From Erysipelotrichaceae bacterium (lineage in GTDB: Bacteria > Bacillota_I > Bacilli_A > Erysipelotrichales > Erysipelotrichaceae), in the NCBI GenBank assembly GCA_003543215.1, contig DPJD01000001.1, positions 1 to 52,202 of the forward strand: a DNA stretch of 52,202 bases, given 5' to 3'. This document shows, piece after piece, positions 24,922-34,160 of this stretch. How positions within the stretch are numbered: position 1 is the first letter of the stretch; every line of letters starts with the position of its first letter. The notes under the pieces were generated by a model. The model saw only the letters and a program-made list of their open reading frames with translations, was not told the DNA's origin and did not search any database. Position numbers and translations under genes: made by a program.

Positions 24922-26631
24922 ATGTTAAAAGGGATTGCGGCGAGCAGTGGTGTAGTAGTAGCGAAGGCATATAAACTGGTTCAACCAGTATTGAACATTT
25001 CACGTAGAAATGTCGAAGTGGAACCAGAATTGCTTAAGTTTGAAGAAGCGCTTGTCAAAACACGCAATGATATACAGACGATCAAAGAAAAAGCAGTTGG
25101 TCGTTTATCGGATGATGATTTGGCGATTTTCGATGCCCACTTGATGGTTACTCAGGATCCTGAATTTACTGGTCAGATGATCGAAATGATCAAATCTGAA
25201 GGCATCAATGCCGAGTTCGCATGTCAAGAAGTCAGTGGCATGTTCATAAATATGTTTGAATCAATGGAAGATGCATATTTTAGAGAACGTGCAGCGGATA
25301 TCAAAGATGTCAGTTATCGTTTGAGCTGCCATATCATGGGTTATGAACTTGCAAACCTCTCCTTGATTCAAGAAGAAGTCGTAATCGTCGCACATGACTT
25401 GACGCCATCGGATACCGCGCAACTCAATAAAGCATTTACAAAGGGCTTCGCGACTGCGATTGGTGGCCGTACTTCACACAGTGCGATCATGGCTCGTAGT
25501 TTGGAAATTCCAGCAGTCGTAGGTATCGCAGGTTTGTTGGATCACGTCAATCACGGTGATGTGATTGTATTGGATGCCTTGGATGGCGTTGTCTTGATCA
25601 ATCCAAATGAAGATGAATTGAAACACTATAAAGCAAAAGCAGATCGTTATGCGGATTTGAAGAACAGTTTGAAAGTCCTGAAGGATGCGGATAGCGTTAC
25701 TTTGGATGGACATCATGTCGAACTTGTTGGTAATATCGGTAATCCTGTGGATGCGGATAAAGTATTGGAAAATGGTGGTGAAGGGGTAGGGCTCTATCGT
25801 ACAGAATTCTTGTATATGGATGCTCAAGCTTTACCAAGTGAAGAAGATCAATTTGTAGCTTATAAATCCGTATTGGAAAAAATGGGTTCAAGACCAACCG
25901 TTGTCCGTACTTTGGACATTGGTGGGGATAAAGAACTTAGTTACTTACCTTTCCCACATGAAATGAATCCATTCTTAGGCTATCGTGCGATTCGTTTATG
26001 TTTGGATCGTACAGATATCTTTAAAACACAAGTCCGTGCGTTGTTGAGATCGAGTGTTTTTGGTAAATTGTGCATCATGTTTCCAATGATTGCGACTTTG
26101 GATGAATTTAGAACAGCGAAGAAGTTTGTCAAAGATACAGAAGCTGAACTCTTGGCTGAGGGTCATGCGGTATCTAAGGATTATCAATTGGGTATGATGG
26201 TTGAGATTCCTGCGGCTGCGATCCTTGCGGATCAATTTGCTAAGGAAGCAGATTTCTTATCCATTGGAACCAATGACTTGATCCAGTACTCCATGGCTGC
26301 GGATCGTATGAATGAGAAAGTTTCTTATCTCTATCAACCTTACAATCCTTCCCTCTTACGCCTTATCAAGTTGACCATCGATGGTGGCCATAAAGAAGGT
26401 AAATGGGTCGGTATGTGTGGAGAAATGGCTGGCGAAGAAATGGCTGCACCTTTGCTCTTGGGCTTAGGTCTGGATGAATTCTCCATGAGTGCCAGCAGTA
26501 TCCTTCAATCCCGTAAGATGATTCGTTCACTGAAGTACAGTGAAATGAAAGAAATGGCGGATAAGGCTTTGAATATGAGCAATGAGGCAGAAGTTGTCGC
26601 ATTGGTCAAGAAGACGTTAAAACTCGATTAA
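24922..26631 (+). CDS. ptsI: Phosphoenolpyruvate-protein phosphotransferase (PTS enzyme I)
   Basis: Enzyme I takes phosphate from phosphoenolpyruvate and passes it to HPr, starting the sugar PTS relay. The phosphorylated histidine is H186 in GGRTSHSAIMARS. The C-terminal TIM-barrel contains GGDKELSYLPFPHEMNPFLGYRAIR, split over residues 334-358, and the catalytic cysteine region VGMCGEMAGEE. The 569-aa length is normal and there is a full AAGGAGG site. Unusually, ptsH (HPr) is not next to it, so HPr must be encoded elsewhere. Confidence 0.97.
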   Translation: MLKGIAASSGVVVAKAYKLVQPVLNISRRNVEVEPELLKFEEALVKTRNDIQTIKEKAVGRLSDDDLAIFDAHLMVTQDPEFTGQMIEMIKSEGINAEFACQEVSGMFINMFESMEDAYFRERAADIKDVSYRLSCHIMGYELANLSLIQEEVVIVAHDLTPSDTAQLNKAFTKGFATAIGGRTSHSAIMARSLEIPAVVGIAGLLDHVNHGDVIVLDALDGVVLINPNEDELKHYKAKADRYADLKNSLKVLKDADSVTLDGHHVELVGNIGNPVDADKVLENGGEGVGLYRTEFLYMDAQALPSEEDQFVAYKSVLEKMGSRPTVVRTLDIGGDKELSYLPFPHEMNPFLGYRAIRLCLDRTDIFKTQVRALLRSSVFGKLCIMFPMIATLDEFRTAKKFVKDTEAELLAEGHAVSKDYQLGMMVEIPAAAILADQFAKEADFLSIGTNDLIQYSMAADRMNEKVSYLYQPYNPSLLRLIKLTIDGGHKEGKWVGMCGEMAGEEMAAPLLLGLGLDEFSMSASSILQSRKMIRSLKYSEMKEMADKALNMSNEAEVVALVKKTLKLD

Positions 26632-26637
26632 TCACAC

Positions 26638-26661
26638 AAAAGGTGGATCACTCCACCTTTT
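26638..26661. terminator. Bidirectional terminator between ptsI and azlD
   Basis: The stem AGGTGGA / TCCACCT (26641-26647, 26652-26658) with a TCAC loop is flanked by A and T runs on both sides. It can serve both convergent genes. Its 3' edge touches the azlD stop codon. Confidence 0.85.
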
Positions 26662-26986
26662 AAAATACGAAATTGAATAAAATCAAGTATAACAAGGATC
26701 CCAAACCAATGCTTAATAAGGTGTTGTGATACTTGGTATGGATCACTGTAATAAAACTTAGTGAAATGAGTTCACTCACACCATAGGGGACTCGAGTAAG
26801 CTGTACATCCTTTAGCGCATACATCACCAAGAGTCCTAAGGATGCATAAGGTAATCGCTCTGATAGGAAGTTCAACCATTTTGGTTGAGCTTTTTGTTCA
26901 GGAAAAATTAGAAAGGGTAACCAGCGGGTTAACTGTGTTGCGATGACCATCATTAAGATTGAAACAAAGACTTGTGTCGTATTCAT
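26660..26986 (-). CDS. azlD: Branched-chain amino acid transport protein AzlD
   Basis: This is a small membrane partner of AzlC in branched-chain amino acid (and analogue) export. Four hydrophobic segments are visible, with QLTRWLPFLIF near the start, a family hallmark. An ATG at 27001 is also in frame, but GGAGGGC upstream and the ATGA overlap with the azlC stop favour 26986 (108 aa). Confidence 0.88.
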   Translation of the reverse strand: MNTTQVFVSILMMVIATQLTRWLPFLIFPEQKAQPKWLNFLSERLPYASLGLLVMYALKDVQLTRVPYGVSELISLSFITVIHTKYHNTLLSIGLGSLLYLILFNFVF

Positions 26987-27666
26987 CGCGATGCCCTCCA
27001 TTTTGTCTCAAGCGCCATGGCAACCAAGATCAATACCATCGCAACCAACAAGAACTGTGCTCTTCCAACAAGCAAGAAAGCGATTAATGTACAAACAAAA
27101 CCAATCACAAGGTATAAACGATGGGCTTTGATTTCCCATTGATTAAGAAACAACACAAAAAACAAGGCCGTTAAGACGAACTCAAAGCCTTTGATGGTAT
27201 CTGGTATTAAAAAGGATAATTGATGGCCTAAGATCGAAGCAATATTCCAATAGAGATAATTTAAAAGTGTCACATAGAAGTAAAACAACTTCTTATTGAT
27301 GCCCTCATCCAGTTTAACTGCAGCATTGATGGAAAAGGTCTCGTCGGTCAAGCCAAAGATCAAAAAGCTACGCTTCTTTCCGCTGTTAGAATATTTATCT
27401 AATACAGATACTCCATAAAAAAGATGACGGATATTGATAAGCAATGAGACTAAAAAAGTGGACAGGGGATTGAATACACTTGAAAGAAGTGCGATGGCCG
27501 AAAATTGCATGGCGCCTGCAAATACCGCAAGACTCATCAAGGATGTCCAAAACAATGAAAAGCCTGTTTTGTTCATAAGGACACCATAGCTAAAACCTAA
27601 GAATAGATAGCCAGTCAAGACCGGTAATGTATAAGGAAATGCTTTTTTAAGAGTACTGAGATGCAT
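26983..27666 (-). CDS. azlC: Branched-chain amino acid exporter AzlC
   Basis: This is the larger subunit of the AzlCD exporter. It has several membrane segments and begins with AFPYTLPVLTGYLFLGFSYGVLM, of which FLGFSYGVLM is typical. Other segments include FWTSLMSLAVFAGAMQF and LINIRHLFYG, both AzlC motifs. A TTG-started longer frame reaches 27717, but the ATG at 27666 has an AAGGTGG ribosome site and gives a normal 227 aa. It lies 51 nt after proC on the same strand, so proC-azlC-azlD could be one transcript. Confidence 0.9.
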   Translation of the reverse strand: MHLSTLKKAFPYTLPVLTGYLFLGFSYGVLMNKTGFSLFWTSLMSLAVFAGAMQFSAIALLSSVFNPLSTFLVSLLINIRHLFYGVSVLDKYSNSGKKRSFLIFGLTDETFSINAAVKLDEGINKKLFYFYVTLLNYLYWNIASILGHQLSFLIPDTIKGFEFVLTALFFVLFLNQWEIKAHRLYLVIGFVCTLIAFLLVGRAQFLLVAMVLILVAMALETKWRASR

Positions 27667-27717
27667 GGACCCACCACCTTTTAGAGATAAGTTTAACAAA
27701 AAAAAGAAGAACTTCAA

Positions 27718-28518
27718 TCACTTTTGAAGCTCTTCACTAAGTTGTTTTGACCGTTGAATCGTTTTTTTGCACATATCCATCAAGATGTCGTTCAATTTTG
27801 AAGCTCTTAGAACATTTAACCCTTCAATCGTAGTCCCCCCTTTGGAGGCTACACGGTTCATCAAATCATCCAATTCAGGATTGATTTTTGCCATTGAACC
27901 AGCCGCTAAGAAGGTATCAATGATCAATGCTTTCGCTTGTGCTTCATCCAGACCCAATTCCCTTAAGACCTGAACATAGCTTTCCATGATTTGATACACA
28001 AAAGCGATGCCTGAACCAGATGCGGCGATAAACAATTCAAATTTGCTTTCATCTAAATCGATAAGACTTCCACATGTTTTGAATAAGTCCTTAACTAAAC
28101 TTAACTCAGAGATATCAATATTTTGATTAATACAGATTGCAATGGATCCAATGCCCAAAGCAATTGCAGTATTGGGCATGAAGCGAATCAATTTCACTTC
28201 TAGATACAACCATTGTTCAAGCTGTTTGATGCTCAAACCAGCAGCCAAACTGATGATGATCGTACTTTCATGGATATCCGATCGAATCTCTTCAAGCAGG
28301 TCAAACATCTGTTGGGGTTTGATGGCTAAGATGAGAATATCGGCATCTTTGACCGCCTTGTGGTTATCCAGCGTTAAATGGATATTCAGATCACTAATAC
28401 GATCCAACTTGCCTTGACTGCGATTGCTTACCCAGATTTCATGTTCAAAGAAAGAACGGTCAAGTCCTTTGAGAAAGGCATGCGTCATATTGCCTGCACC
28501 GATAAAACTAATTTTCAT
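27718..28518 (-). CDS. proC: Pyrroline-5-carboxylate reductase
   Basis: ProC makes proline by NAD(P)H-dependent reduction of pyrroline-5-carboxylate. The Rossmann motif GAGNMTHAFLKG is at residues 6-17. The C-terminal dimer part contains ASKGGTTIEGL, the family signature. The 266-aa length is normal. GGGAGAA precedes the ATG. proA/proB are not nearby. Confidence 0.95.
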   Translation of the reverse strand: MKISFIGAGNMTHAFLKGLDRSFFEHEIWVSNRSQGKLDRISDLNIHLTLDNHKAVKDADILILAIKPQQMFDLLEEIRSDIHESTIIISLAAGLSIKQLEQWLYLEVKLIRFMPNTAIALGIGSIAICINQNIDISELSLVKDLFKTCGSLIDLDESKFELFIAASGSGIAFVYQIMESYVQVLRELGLDEAQAKALIIDTFLAAGSMAKINPELDDLMNRVASKGGTTIEGLNVLRASKLNDILMDMCKKTIQRSKQLSEELQK

Positions 28519-28555
28519 TTTAATTCTCCCTAGCAGAATGGTTTATGCATCTTGC

Positions 28556-28584
28556 TTGAACTCTCATCCCATCTTCGTTATCGT
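28556..28584 (+). promoter_or_regulatory. Possible promoter for the DUF2721 gene
   Basis: TTGAAC (28556-28561), a 17-nt spacer and TATCGT (28579-28584) precede AGGAGG and the ATG at 28604. Both hexamers are imperfect. The region also holds the divergent proC start. Confidence 0.4.
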
Positions 28585-28603
28585 AAGACACCTAGGAGGA
28601 CTT

Positions 28604-28996
28604 ATGGAATTCACCTTGCAAACACCAACATTATTATTCTCAGCCATCTCATTACTGATGTTGGCCTATACCAATCGTTTTGTGGTCATCGCGAATTTGA
28701 TTCGTGAACTTTACACGTTACACACAAACCAACCAAGTGATATCACTTTTGCCCAATTGGTCAATCTACGCAAACGCATGCGCATTATTCGCAACATGCA
28801 AGTTTTCGGTGGTTTGAGCTTTTTCTTCAGTGTCTTGAGCTTACTTCTCATTTTACTTGAACAAAGTCAATTTGCACAGACGATGTTTGCATTCAGTGTG
28901 GTCTTATTGCTTGTTTCATTGGTTTTACTTTTGATGGAGCTTCAAATTTCGGTCAACGCTTTGAATATTCAACTTAAAGACTTTGATCAAAAATAA
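28604..28996 (+). CDS. DUF2721 family membrane protein
   Basis: The protein has 130 aa with a hydrophobic N-terminal segment and two further segments (about 67-85 and 90-112). The start LFSAISLLMLAYTNRFVVIANLIREL is split over residues 11-36 and matches DUF2721 proteins, whose function is unknown. A longer frame opens at 28424 antisense to proC, but the AGGAGG ribosome site places the start at 28604. It stands alone. Confidence 0.82.
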   Translation: MEFTLQTPTLLFSAISLLMLAYTNRFVVIANLIRELYTLHTNQPSDITFAQLVNLRKRMRIIRNMQVFGGLSFFFSVLSLLLILLEQSQFAQTMFAFSVVLLLVSLVLLLMELQISVNALNIQLKDFDQK

Positions 28997-29164
28997 TCTT
29001 TCAGCGCTTTGTTTTTGAGTAACTCATTATTCGTGTTTAGATTTGGCGCATAAATATACAGTTAAAACAAAAACAAGACGTGTGATGTAGCGCTTATTTA
29101 TCATAGATTGACTTTAATTATTGATTTATTAAATCGAAAAATAGGGATTAAGATTTGTGAACTG

Positions 29165-29173
29165 TGCTATAAT
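29165..29173 (+). promoter_or_regulatory. Extended -10 promoter of the EamA gene
   Basis: TGC-TATAAT is 23 nt upstream of the ATG, with AGAGGT as ribosome site. No good -35 is present. The rest of the 200-nt gap from 28997 is A/T-rich without other recognisable features. Confidence 0.65.
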
Positions 29174-29196
29174 CGAACTTATTTAGAGGTTCACTT

Positions 29197-30096
29197 ATGC
29201 GCAACGCCAAACAAACAAAAACACTGATCATCCTCGCTTTTTTCGCCGTTTATGTTTTCTGGGGTGGAACCTATCTTGGGATGAAATTCGCACTAGAATC
29301 CTTTCCTCCATTCATTATGGCAGGGATACGACATTTCACTGCAGGGGTGATTCTCACCAGTATCGCCTACTTCAAAAAGGAAACCTTTCCAAAGTTCAAT
29401 GAAATACGCAATGCGGCGATTGTTGGGACGCTATTGCTTGTTGGAGGGAATGGTTTGGTTGCATTTGCGGAAGTGCGTGTTCCTTCATCGATCGCCAGTT
29501 TGATCATCGCAGCAGTACCTATTTGGATCAGTATCCTGAATTGGGTAGGTAATGATCGTAAACGTCCCGGAATCTGGGAAACACTCGCATTATCTTTAGG
29601 AATCTTAGGAATCGCCTTAATGGCCTTTCAAGGTCAAGATACCAGTCAAAACATTGATCTGCTTGGGATCGTCATTCTCTTGATCGCATCCTTATCTTGG
29701 TCCTTTGGTTCACTCTTCTCTCGTAATCAGTCGATGCCAAAATCCTCTTTCTACAGTGTTTCAATACAGATGTTGACGGGTGGACTGTTATTGTTTATTC
29801 TGTCATTGAGTCTTCAAGAAGCACAGACGGTAGAGTGGCTTGCCATCACACCGAAAGCACTCTGGGCGATGCTCTATCTGATTTTCTTTGGATCGATCTT
29901 AGCGTATACCGCCTATCTCTGGTTATTGAAGCAAGTGAATCCAACACTCGCCTCAACCAATGCATTCGTAAATCCTGTCGTAGCCTTGGGCTTGGGTTGG
30001 TTCTTTGCGAATGAACGTTTAAGCACCCAAGCACTCTTCGCTTCAATCCTAATTGTCATCGCTGTCGTCATCTTAACGTTTAAGAAAGGGAAATAA
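29197..30096 (+). CDS. EamA/DMT family transporter
   Basis: It shows ten membrane segments in two repeats, each an EamA domain: the first from about residue 10, the second from about 155. The opening FWGGTYLGMKFALESFPPF is the typical (F/Y)WG(G/S)(T/N) start of the family. The 299-aa length is normal. Members export amino acids or metabolites, but the substrate cannot be read from sequence. The next gene begins 1 nt after its stop. Confidence 0.87.
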   Translation: MRNAKQTKTLIILAFFAVYVFWGGTYLGMKFALESFPPFIMAGIRHFTAGVILTSIAYFKKETFPKFNEIRNAAIVGTLLLVGGNGLVAFAEVRVPSSIASLIIAAVPIWISILNWVGNDRKRPGIWETLALSLGILGIALMAFQGQDTSQNIDLLGIVILLIASLSWSFGSLFSRNQSMPKSSFYSVSIQMLTGGLLLFILSLSLQEAQTVEWLAITPKALWAMLYLIFFGSILAYTAYLWLLKQVNPTLASTNAFVNPVVALGLGWFFANERLSTQALFASILIVIAVVILTFKKGK

Positions 30097-30097
30097 T

Positions 30098-30649
30098 ATG
30101 AAAGAAATTTGTGTCGTTGTGGATATGATCAATGGCTTCATCAATGAAGGACCTTTAGCTGATAAAAGTATTCAAGCCATCGTACCGGAAACCATCAAAG
30201 TCATCCAGAAACATTTGGATGAAGGTAAAGATGTCTTATCTTTTCAAGATACACATACATTGGATTCTTTGGAGTTCAAATCGTATCCTCCGCATTGTTT
30301 AAAGGATACATCTGAAAGTGATCTGATTCCTGAACTCAAAGATTTTGAAGATAAAATGATCAAGGTGGAGAAAGACACCACCAATGGTTTCTTCGCACCA
30401 GGCTTTCAAAACTATCTATTGAATAATCCTGATTTGGATGAAGTAACAGTTGTGGGTTGTTGCACGGACATCTGTGTCTTGCAGTTCACACAAAGTCTTA
30501 AAACCTATACACAAACGATTGGAAAGGATATGAAGGTCAAGGTCGTGCAAGCTGCGGTTGATACCTTTGGTTCACCCAATCATGATAAAGAAGTATTCCA
30601 TAAACAAGCTTTGAGCTTGATGCTGAATGCAGGTATCGAATTAATCTGA
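30098..30649 (+). CDS. Cysteine hydrolase, isochorismatase/nicotinamidase family
   Basis: The catalytic triad D9, K92 and C126 is in place (VVVDMINGF, VEKDTTNGF, CTDICV). A metal site is suggested by D51 and H53 (QDTHT) plus H67, as in nicotinamidases, so nicotinamide-to-nicotinic-acid hydrolysis is the leading guess; other amides are possible. The 183-aa length is typical. It is probably co-transcribed with the EamA transporter, so the transporter could handle its substrate or product. Its stop codon is part of a terminator stem. Confidence 0.82.
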   Translation: MKEICVVVDMINGFINEGPLADKSIQAIVPETIKVIQKHLDEGKDVLSFQDTHTLDSLEFKSYPPHCLKDTSESDLIPELKDFEDKMIKVEKDTTNGFFAPGFQNYLLNNPDLDEVTVVGCCTDICVLQFTQSLKTYTQTIGKDMKVKVVQAAVDTFGSPNHDKEVFHKQALSLMLNAGIELI

Positions 30650-30667
30650 CACTTCGGTGTCTTTTTT
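30648..30667 (+). terminator. Terminator with UUCG tetraloop
   Basis: GACAC-TTCG-GTGTC followed by six T makes a classic stable terminator. The stem starts within the stop codon of the upstream gene. Confidence 0.85.
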
Positions 30668-30728
30668 GTGCTCTAATGAATGGATTGTGTGAATGCATCA
30701 AAAATGAATCGTGTTAATCACACTTAAC

Positions 30729-30756
30729 TTGAAACAACTTGTGAATGTTTTATAAT
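30729..30756 (+). promoter_or_regulatory. Promoter of the ABC exporter pair
   Basis: TTGAAA (30729-30734), a 16-nt spacer and TATAAT (30751-30756) are present. The predicted start at about 30763 is only 3 nt before the ATG, so the message would be leaderless. Confidence 0.8.
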
Positions 30757-30765
30757 AGTTAATGA

Positions 30766-31689
30766 ATGAAAAACGAAATCATCAAGATCTCGCATCTTTC
30801 CAAATCCTATGGGAATGTAGAAGCGGTTAAAGACATCACATTGAATGTCTACGAAGGGGAGCTATTCGCTTTTCTGGGTCCCAATGGTGCTGGTAAGTCC
30901 ACCACAATCAATATCATCAGTACACTATTAAAAAAGGATAAGGGAGAAGTTGTTTTAAACCAACATAAGTTGGACGAAGAGAATGATCTGATTCGAAACG
31001 ACATCGGTATCGTATTCCAACAATCATTTTTAGATGCACTTTTAACGGTAAAGGAAAATCTGTATACCAGAGCTTGTTTCTATGATTTGGATGCGGCTAC
31101 GATTGATAAACGCATTAACAATTTGAGTGAACAATTATCTTTAGCTGAGTTCTTAAATCGTCCCTATGGCAAGCTCTCTGGCGGACAACGACGTAGAGCT
31201 GATATCGCACGTGCTTTGATCAATCATCCTAAGATTCTTTTCTTGGATGAACCCACAACTGGTTTGGATCCACAAACACGACACAATATTTGGACCTATA
31301 TCGAAGATCTTCGTATCAAACATAAAATGACCATATTCTTAACCACCCATTACATGGAAGAAGCGTCTAAATGTGATCGTGTGTGCATCATCGATCATGG
31401 TCAGATTCTAGAAATGAAGACACCCCGTGAACTGAGGATTCAGTATGCGCCGACCTTATTGCGCATCAAGTCCACTTCACTTGAAGCGAAGGATATTGAA
31501 GCTTTGGGCTATACTTTTCATGCGACCAATGATGGATTTGAGATCATTCTAAAAGAGAGTAAGGAAGCATTCAAGCTGCTCGATGAACATCGCAGTAAGA
31601 TTGAACAATTCGAAGTTGTGGAAGGCACAATGGACACTGTATTCCTTGCATTAACAGGTCAAAGCATTCGGGAGGACGATCATGCGTAA
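30766..31689 (+). CDS. ABC-2 type exporter, ATP-binding subunit
   Basis: This is a single ABC ATPase domain with Walker A GPNGAGKST (38-46), signature LSGGQRRR and Walker B FLDEPTTGLDP, followed by the DrrA-type C-terminal region. It belongs to the drug/lipid export group with a separate membrane subunit. No ribosome site is seen, and the -10 box ends 9 nt before the ATG. It overlaps the permease gene by 8 nt. The substrate is unknown. Confidence 0.9.
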   Translation: MKNEIIKISHLSKSYGNVEAVKDITLNVYEGELFAFLGPNGAGKSTTINIISTLLKKDKGEVVLNQHKLDEENDLIRNDIGIVFQQSFLDALLTVKENLYTRACFYDLDAATIDKRINNLSEQLSLAEFLNRPYGKLSGGQRRRADIARALINHPKILFLDEPTTGLDPQTRHNIWTYIEDLRIKHKMTIFLTTHYMEEASKCDRVCIIDHGQILEMKTPRELRIQYAPTLLRIKSTSLEAKDIEALGYTFHATNDGFEIILKESKEAFKLLDEHRSKIEQFEVVEGTMDTVFLALTGQSIREDDHA

Positions 31690-32566
31690 AATAATGGCAC
31701 TGAGTATCCGTAACTTACGTTTGTTCGTGCGGGATAAAGCTTTGGTATTCTTCTCATTCTTATCGGTCATCATTATCTTAGGTTTGTATGTTTTGTTTTT
31801 AGGCGATATTCAAGTTCAAAACATACGCTCCATGATTCAGATGGACATTCCAGAGATCGATGCCTTGGTTTATGCGTGGATGTTGCCAGGTCTGATTGCC
31901 GTCGCAAGCATCACCTTATCACTAGGAAACATGGGTCGTTTGGTGGATGATGCACAAGGGGAGAACTTGAATGATTTCTTGGTTTCGCCTTTAAAAAGAA
32001 CCCAATTGATTCTTTCGTATCTAATTTCAAGCATCATCATTACGAGTTTCATCAGTCTATGCATGTTCGCTCTAAGTATTGTGATTGTAAAATTGAAGGG
32101 CGGACCATGGTTGAATTTTGAACAAATCCTTCAATCCCTAGGCATCATCGTCTTGCTCATCATCTCCTCAGCATTATTGAGTTTATACATTGCTTCTTGG
32201 GTTAAGACACAGAACACCTATGGGGTTGTGAATTCCATGGTAGGGACCTTCATCGGTTTTGTGACAGGGGCATACATGCCTATGGGTATCATGCCAGTCT
32301 TTGTTCAAAACATGTTCAATATCTTACCAGTATCCCTGGGGGCAAGCTTATTAAGACAAGTCTATTTAAGTCCAATTCTGGACACTGTATTTAAAAACGC
32401 ACCAGCAGAGATGTTAAGTGAATATCGCTATTTCCAAGGGGTGGATTTGAAGGTGTTTGGAAGAATATTAACACCTGAGTTCATGGTTATTGGTATATTT
32501 GTCAGTATATTCTTACTCTTCATCCTGAATTACCTGAGATTTAAAAACTTATCCAAACGTGTCTAA
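31682..32566 (+). CDS. ABC-2 type exporter, permease subunit
   Basis: Six membrane segments can be counted, with a loop after the first containing a charged stretch and NLNDFLVSPLKRTQLILSYL cut across residues 96-115, the conserved coupling region of ABC-2 permeases. The protein has 294 aa. A GGGAGGA site lies inside the ATPase gene. It forms the channel for the preceding ATPase. The terminator that follows is shared with plsY. Confidence 0.88.
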   Translation: MRKIMALSIRNLRLFVRDKALVFFSFLSVIIILGLYVLFLGDIQVQNIRSMIQMDIPEIDALVYAWMLPGLIAVASITLSLGNMGRLVDDAQGENLNDFLVSPLKRTQLILSYLISSIIITSFISLCMFALSIVIVKLKGGPWLNFEQILQSLGIIVLLIISSALLSLYIASWVKTQNTYGVVNSMVGTFIGFVTGAYMPMGIMPVFVQNMFNILPVSLGASLLRQVYLSPILDTVFKNAPAEMLSEYRYFQGVDLKVFGRILTPEFMVIGIFVSIFLLFILNYLRFKNLSKRV

Positions 32567-32588
32567 AGGTCAATCACTTGACCTTTTT
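32565..32588. terminator. Bidirectional terminator between ABC permease and plsY
   Basis: AAAGGTCAA-TCAC-TTGACCTTT (32565-32586) with T/A runs on both sides. It overlaps the end of both convergent genes. Confidence 0.8.
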
Positions 32589-33197
32589 CTTTAACACATT
32601 CGATAGTCTACCTTCTGTATTATTCAGAATACGTTTGTAATTTGGAAGATGAAGATAGAGACTTAAGAGACACATTAGAATACTGATTAACAAAGGTATA
32701 AAACCTAAGTTTAAGAATTGAGTTAGAAGAATCCAATAGAGGGTCAATCCGATTGTACCTAAGGCAACACGATCTGTTAAAAAGGTTCCTCCGATAATGA
32801 CTGCCATCGCAATCAATCCATAGAAGAAATTGAGCCCATAGAGTACACCGATCAAAGATGCAGTTCCTTTACCCCCTTTGAAATTCATATGAAAGGGAAA
32901 TACGTGGCCTAAGATGACACTGAAGCCATTAATGTAGAGTAAAGTTGGGTTGGTATCCAAAGAAATAGAATAAAGTGATTTAATCAAAACAATGGATAAT
33001 ACAGCTTTCAGGATATCGATAAAGGCGACGACCAAGCCATACTTAATCCCAAAGGATTCCACCACATTCGAAGCACCCGCATTACCATAACCATAAGATC
33101 GGATATCTGCTTTCTTAAGATGTTTCGTGATGAGATAAGCAGCTTGAACATTGCCAAATAAGTAACCAATCAAACTGACAATCAAGATATCTTGCAT
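32574..33197 (-). CDS. plsY: Glycerol-3-phosphate acyltransferase PlsY
   Basis: PlsY transfers an acyl group from acyl-phosphate to glycerol-3-phosphate in the membrane, the first step of phospholipid synthesis. The family motifs are present: GNAGASNV near residue 40, GHVFPFHMNFKGGKGTA in the middle and a third glycine-rich loop. The protein has 207 aa with five to seven membrane segments. No ribosome site is seen; a TATGAT box sits 6 nt before the ATG, so the message is probably leaderless. Confidence 0.95.
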   Translation of the reverse strand: MQDILIVSLIGYLFGNVQAAYLITKHLKKADIRSYGYGNAGASNVVESFGIKYGLVVAFIDILKAVLSIVLIKSLYSISLDTNPTLLYINGFSVILGHVFPFHMNFKGGKGTASLIGVLYGLNFFYGLIAMAVIIGGTFLTDRVALGTIGLTLYWILLTQFLNLGFIPLLISILMCLLSLYLHLPNYKRILNNTEGRLSNVLKKKVK

Positions 33198-33203
33198 AAA
33201 TTC

Positions 33204-33232
33204 ATCATAGCACAGTGCTGTTTAGTCGTGAA
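33204..33232 (-). promoter_or_regulatory. Promoter of plsY giving a leaderless mRNA
   Basis: On the minus strand, TTCACG (33232-33227), a 17-nt spacer ending TGC, and TATGAT (33209-33204) place the start at the plsY ATG itself. It overlaps the end of the upstream gene. Confidence 0.65.
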
Positions 33233-34040
33233 TCGCTGACAATTCTTTTGTGAATCGAAGAAGAACCCAAAGTGAAGCTAAGCCTAACAATAAGTAAACG
33301 GGTGTAAGCACGTCATAAATCTGCGTATTCAAATAAGCGATGATCCCTGAAGCGACAAAAACCAAGGGATAAAGAACACATTTGACCATAATGATGGGTG
33401 TCAAGAGGATGCCAAGTCGGTGCTTTCTGTGCAAGAAATATGCGGCAATGATTAAAGGTGTGACTAAGAAAATCAAATCCGTCGCAAAGATTACACCGGT
33501 AGGATGACCCGATTGGGTAATGGCCAAGGGTACAGTCTGTGTGAACCAATAACTGATGGATAAAGCAACCCAAGCCAAACCCATTAGTGTTGAAAAGATA
33601 ATCAAGAAGGAACGTGATACTATTAATGTTCTTTTTGATAGCGAAAGATATAAATCTGATTTTATGCTTATTACCAAATCAACAAGTCCAAAGATGAAAC
33701 TTAGTAAACTTAGAATAACGATTAGGATATAGAAAATAAGCAACACATTGAAAGCCGCTCCATAGAGATAAAAGAAATAGTTGTACACAAAATACCAAGT
33801 AACCCCTAACCAAAGTACCTGTACTTTAAGCAAAGCTTTGTTTAGATTCACGAGAGCGTAAAGCATCAATGGGCATGCCACAAACAGTGTCACTAGGTCA
33901 TTGCCTTGCCAAACGGAAGTAATCAAGAGGTTATCGCGATAAACTGGAAAGAAGAACCCTGCAATGCTCAAGCCTATACTTAGAATCAAAATGATTGGTG
34001 ATAAACGGCGGGCAAAGGGTGTTTTTTGATGATTGTTCAT
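33222..34040 (-). CDS. Polytopic membrane protein, function unknown
   Basis: The protein has 272 aa with about seven or eight hydrophobic segments and short charged loops; the N-terminus is cytoplasmic and positively charged. I do not recognise the family. AGGAAA lies 7 nt before the ATG. It is 24 nt upstream of plsY on the same strand and diverges from marR. Confidence 0.65.
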   Translation of the reverse strand: MNNHQKTPFARRLSPIILILSIGLSIAGFFFPVYRDNLLITSVWQGNDLVTLFVACPLMLYALVNLNKALLKVQVLWLGVTWYFVYNYFFYLYGAAFNVLLIFYILIVILSLLSFIFGLVDLVISIKSDLYLSLSKRTLIVSRSFLIIFSTLMGLAWVALSISYWFTQTVPLAITQSGHPTGVIFATDLIFLVTPLIIAAYFLHRKHRLGILLTPIIMVKCVLYPLVFVASGIIAYLNTQIYDVLTPVYLLLGLASLWVLLRFTKELSAIHD

Positions 34041-34124
34041 GTTATTTTCCTGAATCCTCTGTTTCTCATTTTAGGCTAAAACAATAAAATGTACAGTGTT
34101 TATTTTAAAGTGAATTTTAAACGA

Positions 34125-34153
34125 TTGACAAGTTTTTAAAATAGGCTTAAACT
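34125..34153 (+). promoter_or_regulatory. Promoter of the marR-ABC exporter operon
   Basis: A perfect TTGACA (34125-34130), a 17-nt spacer and TAAACT (34148-34153) place the start near 34160, directly at the first operator. Confidence 0.75.
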
Positions 34154-34160
34154 GTAATAG

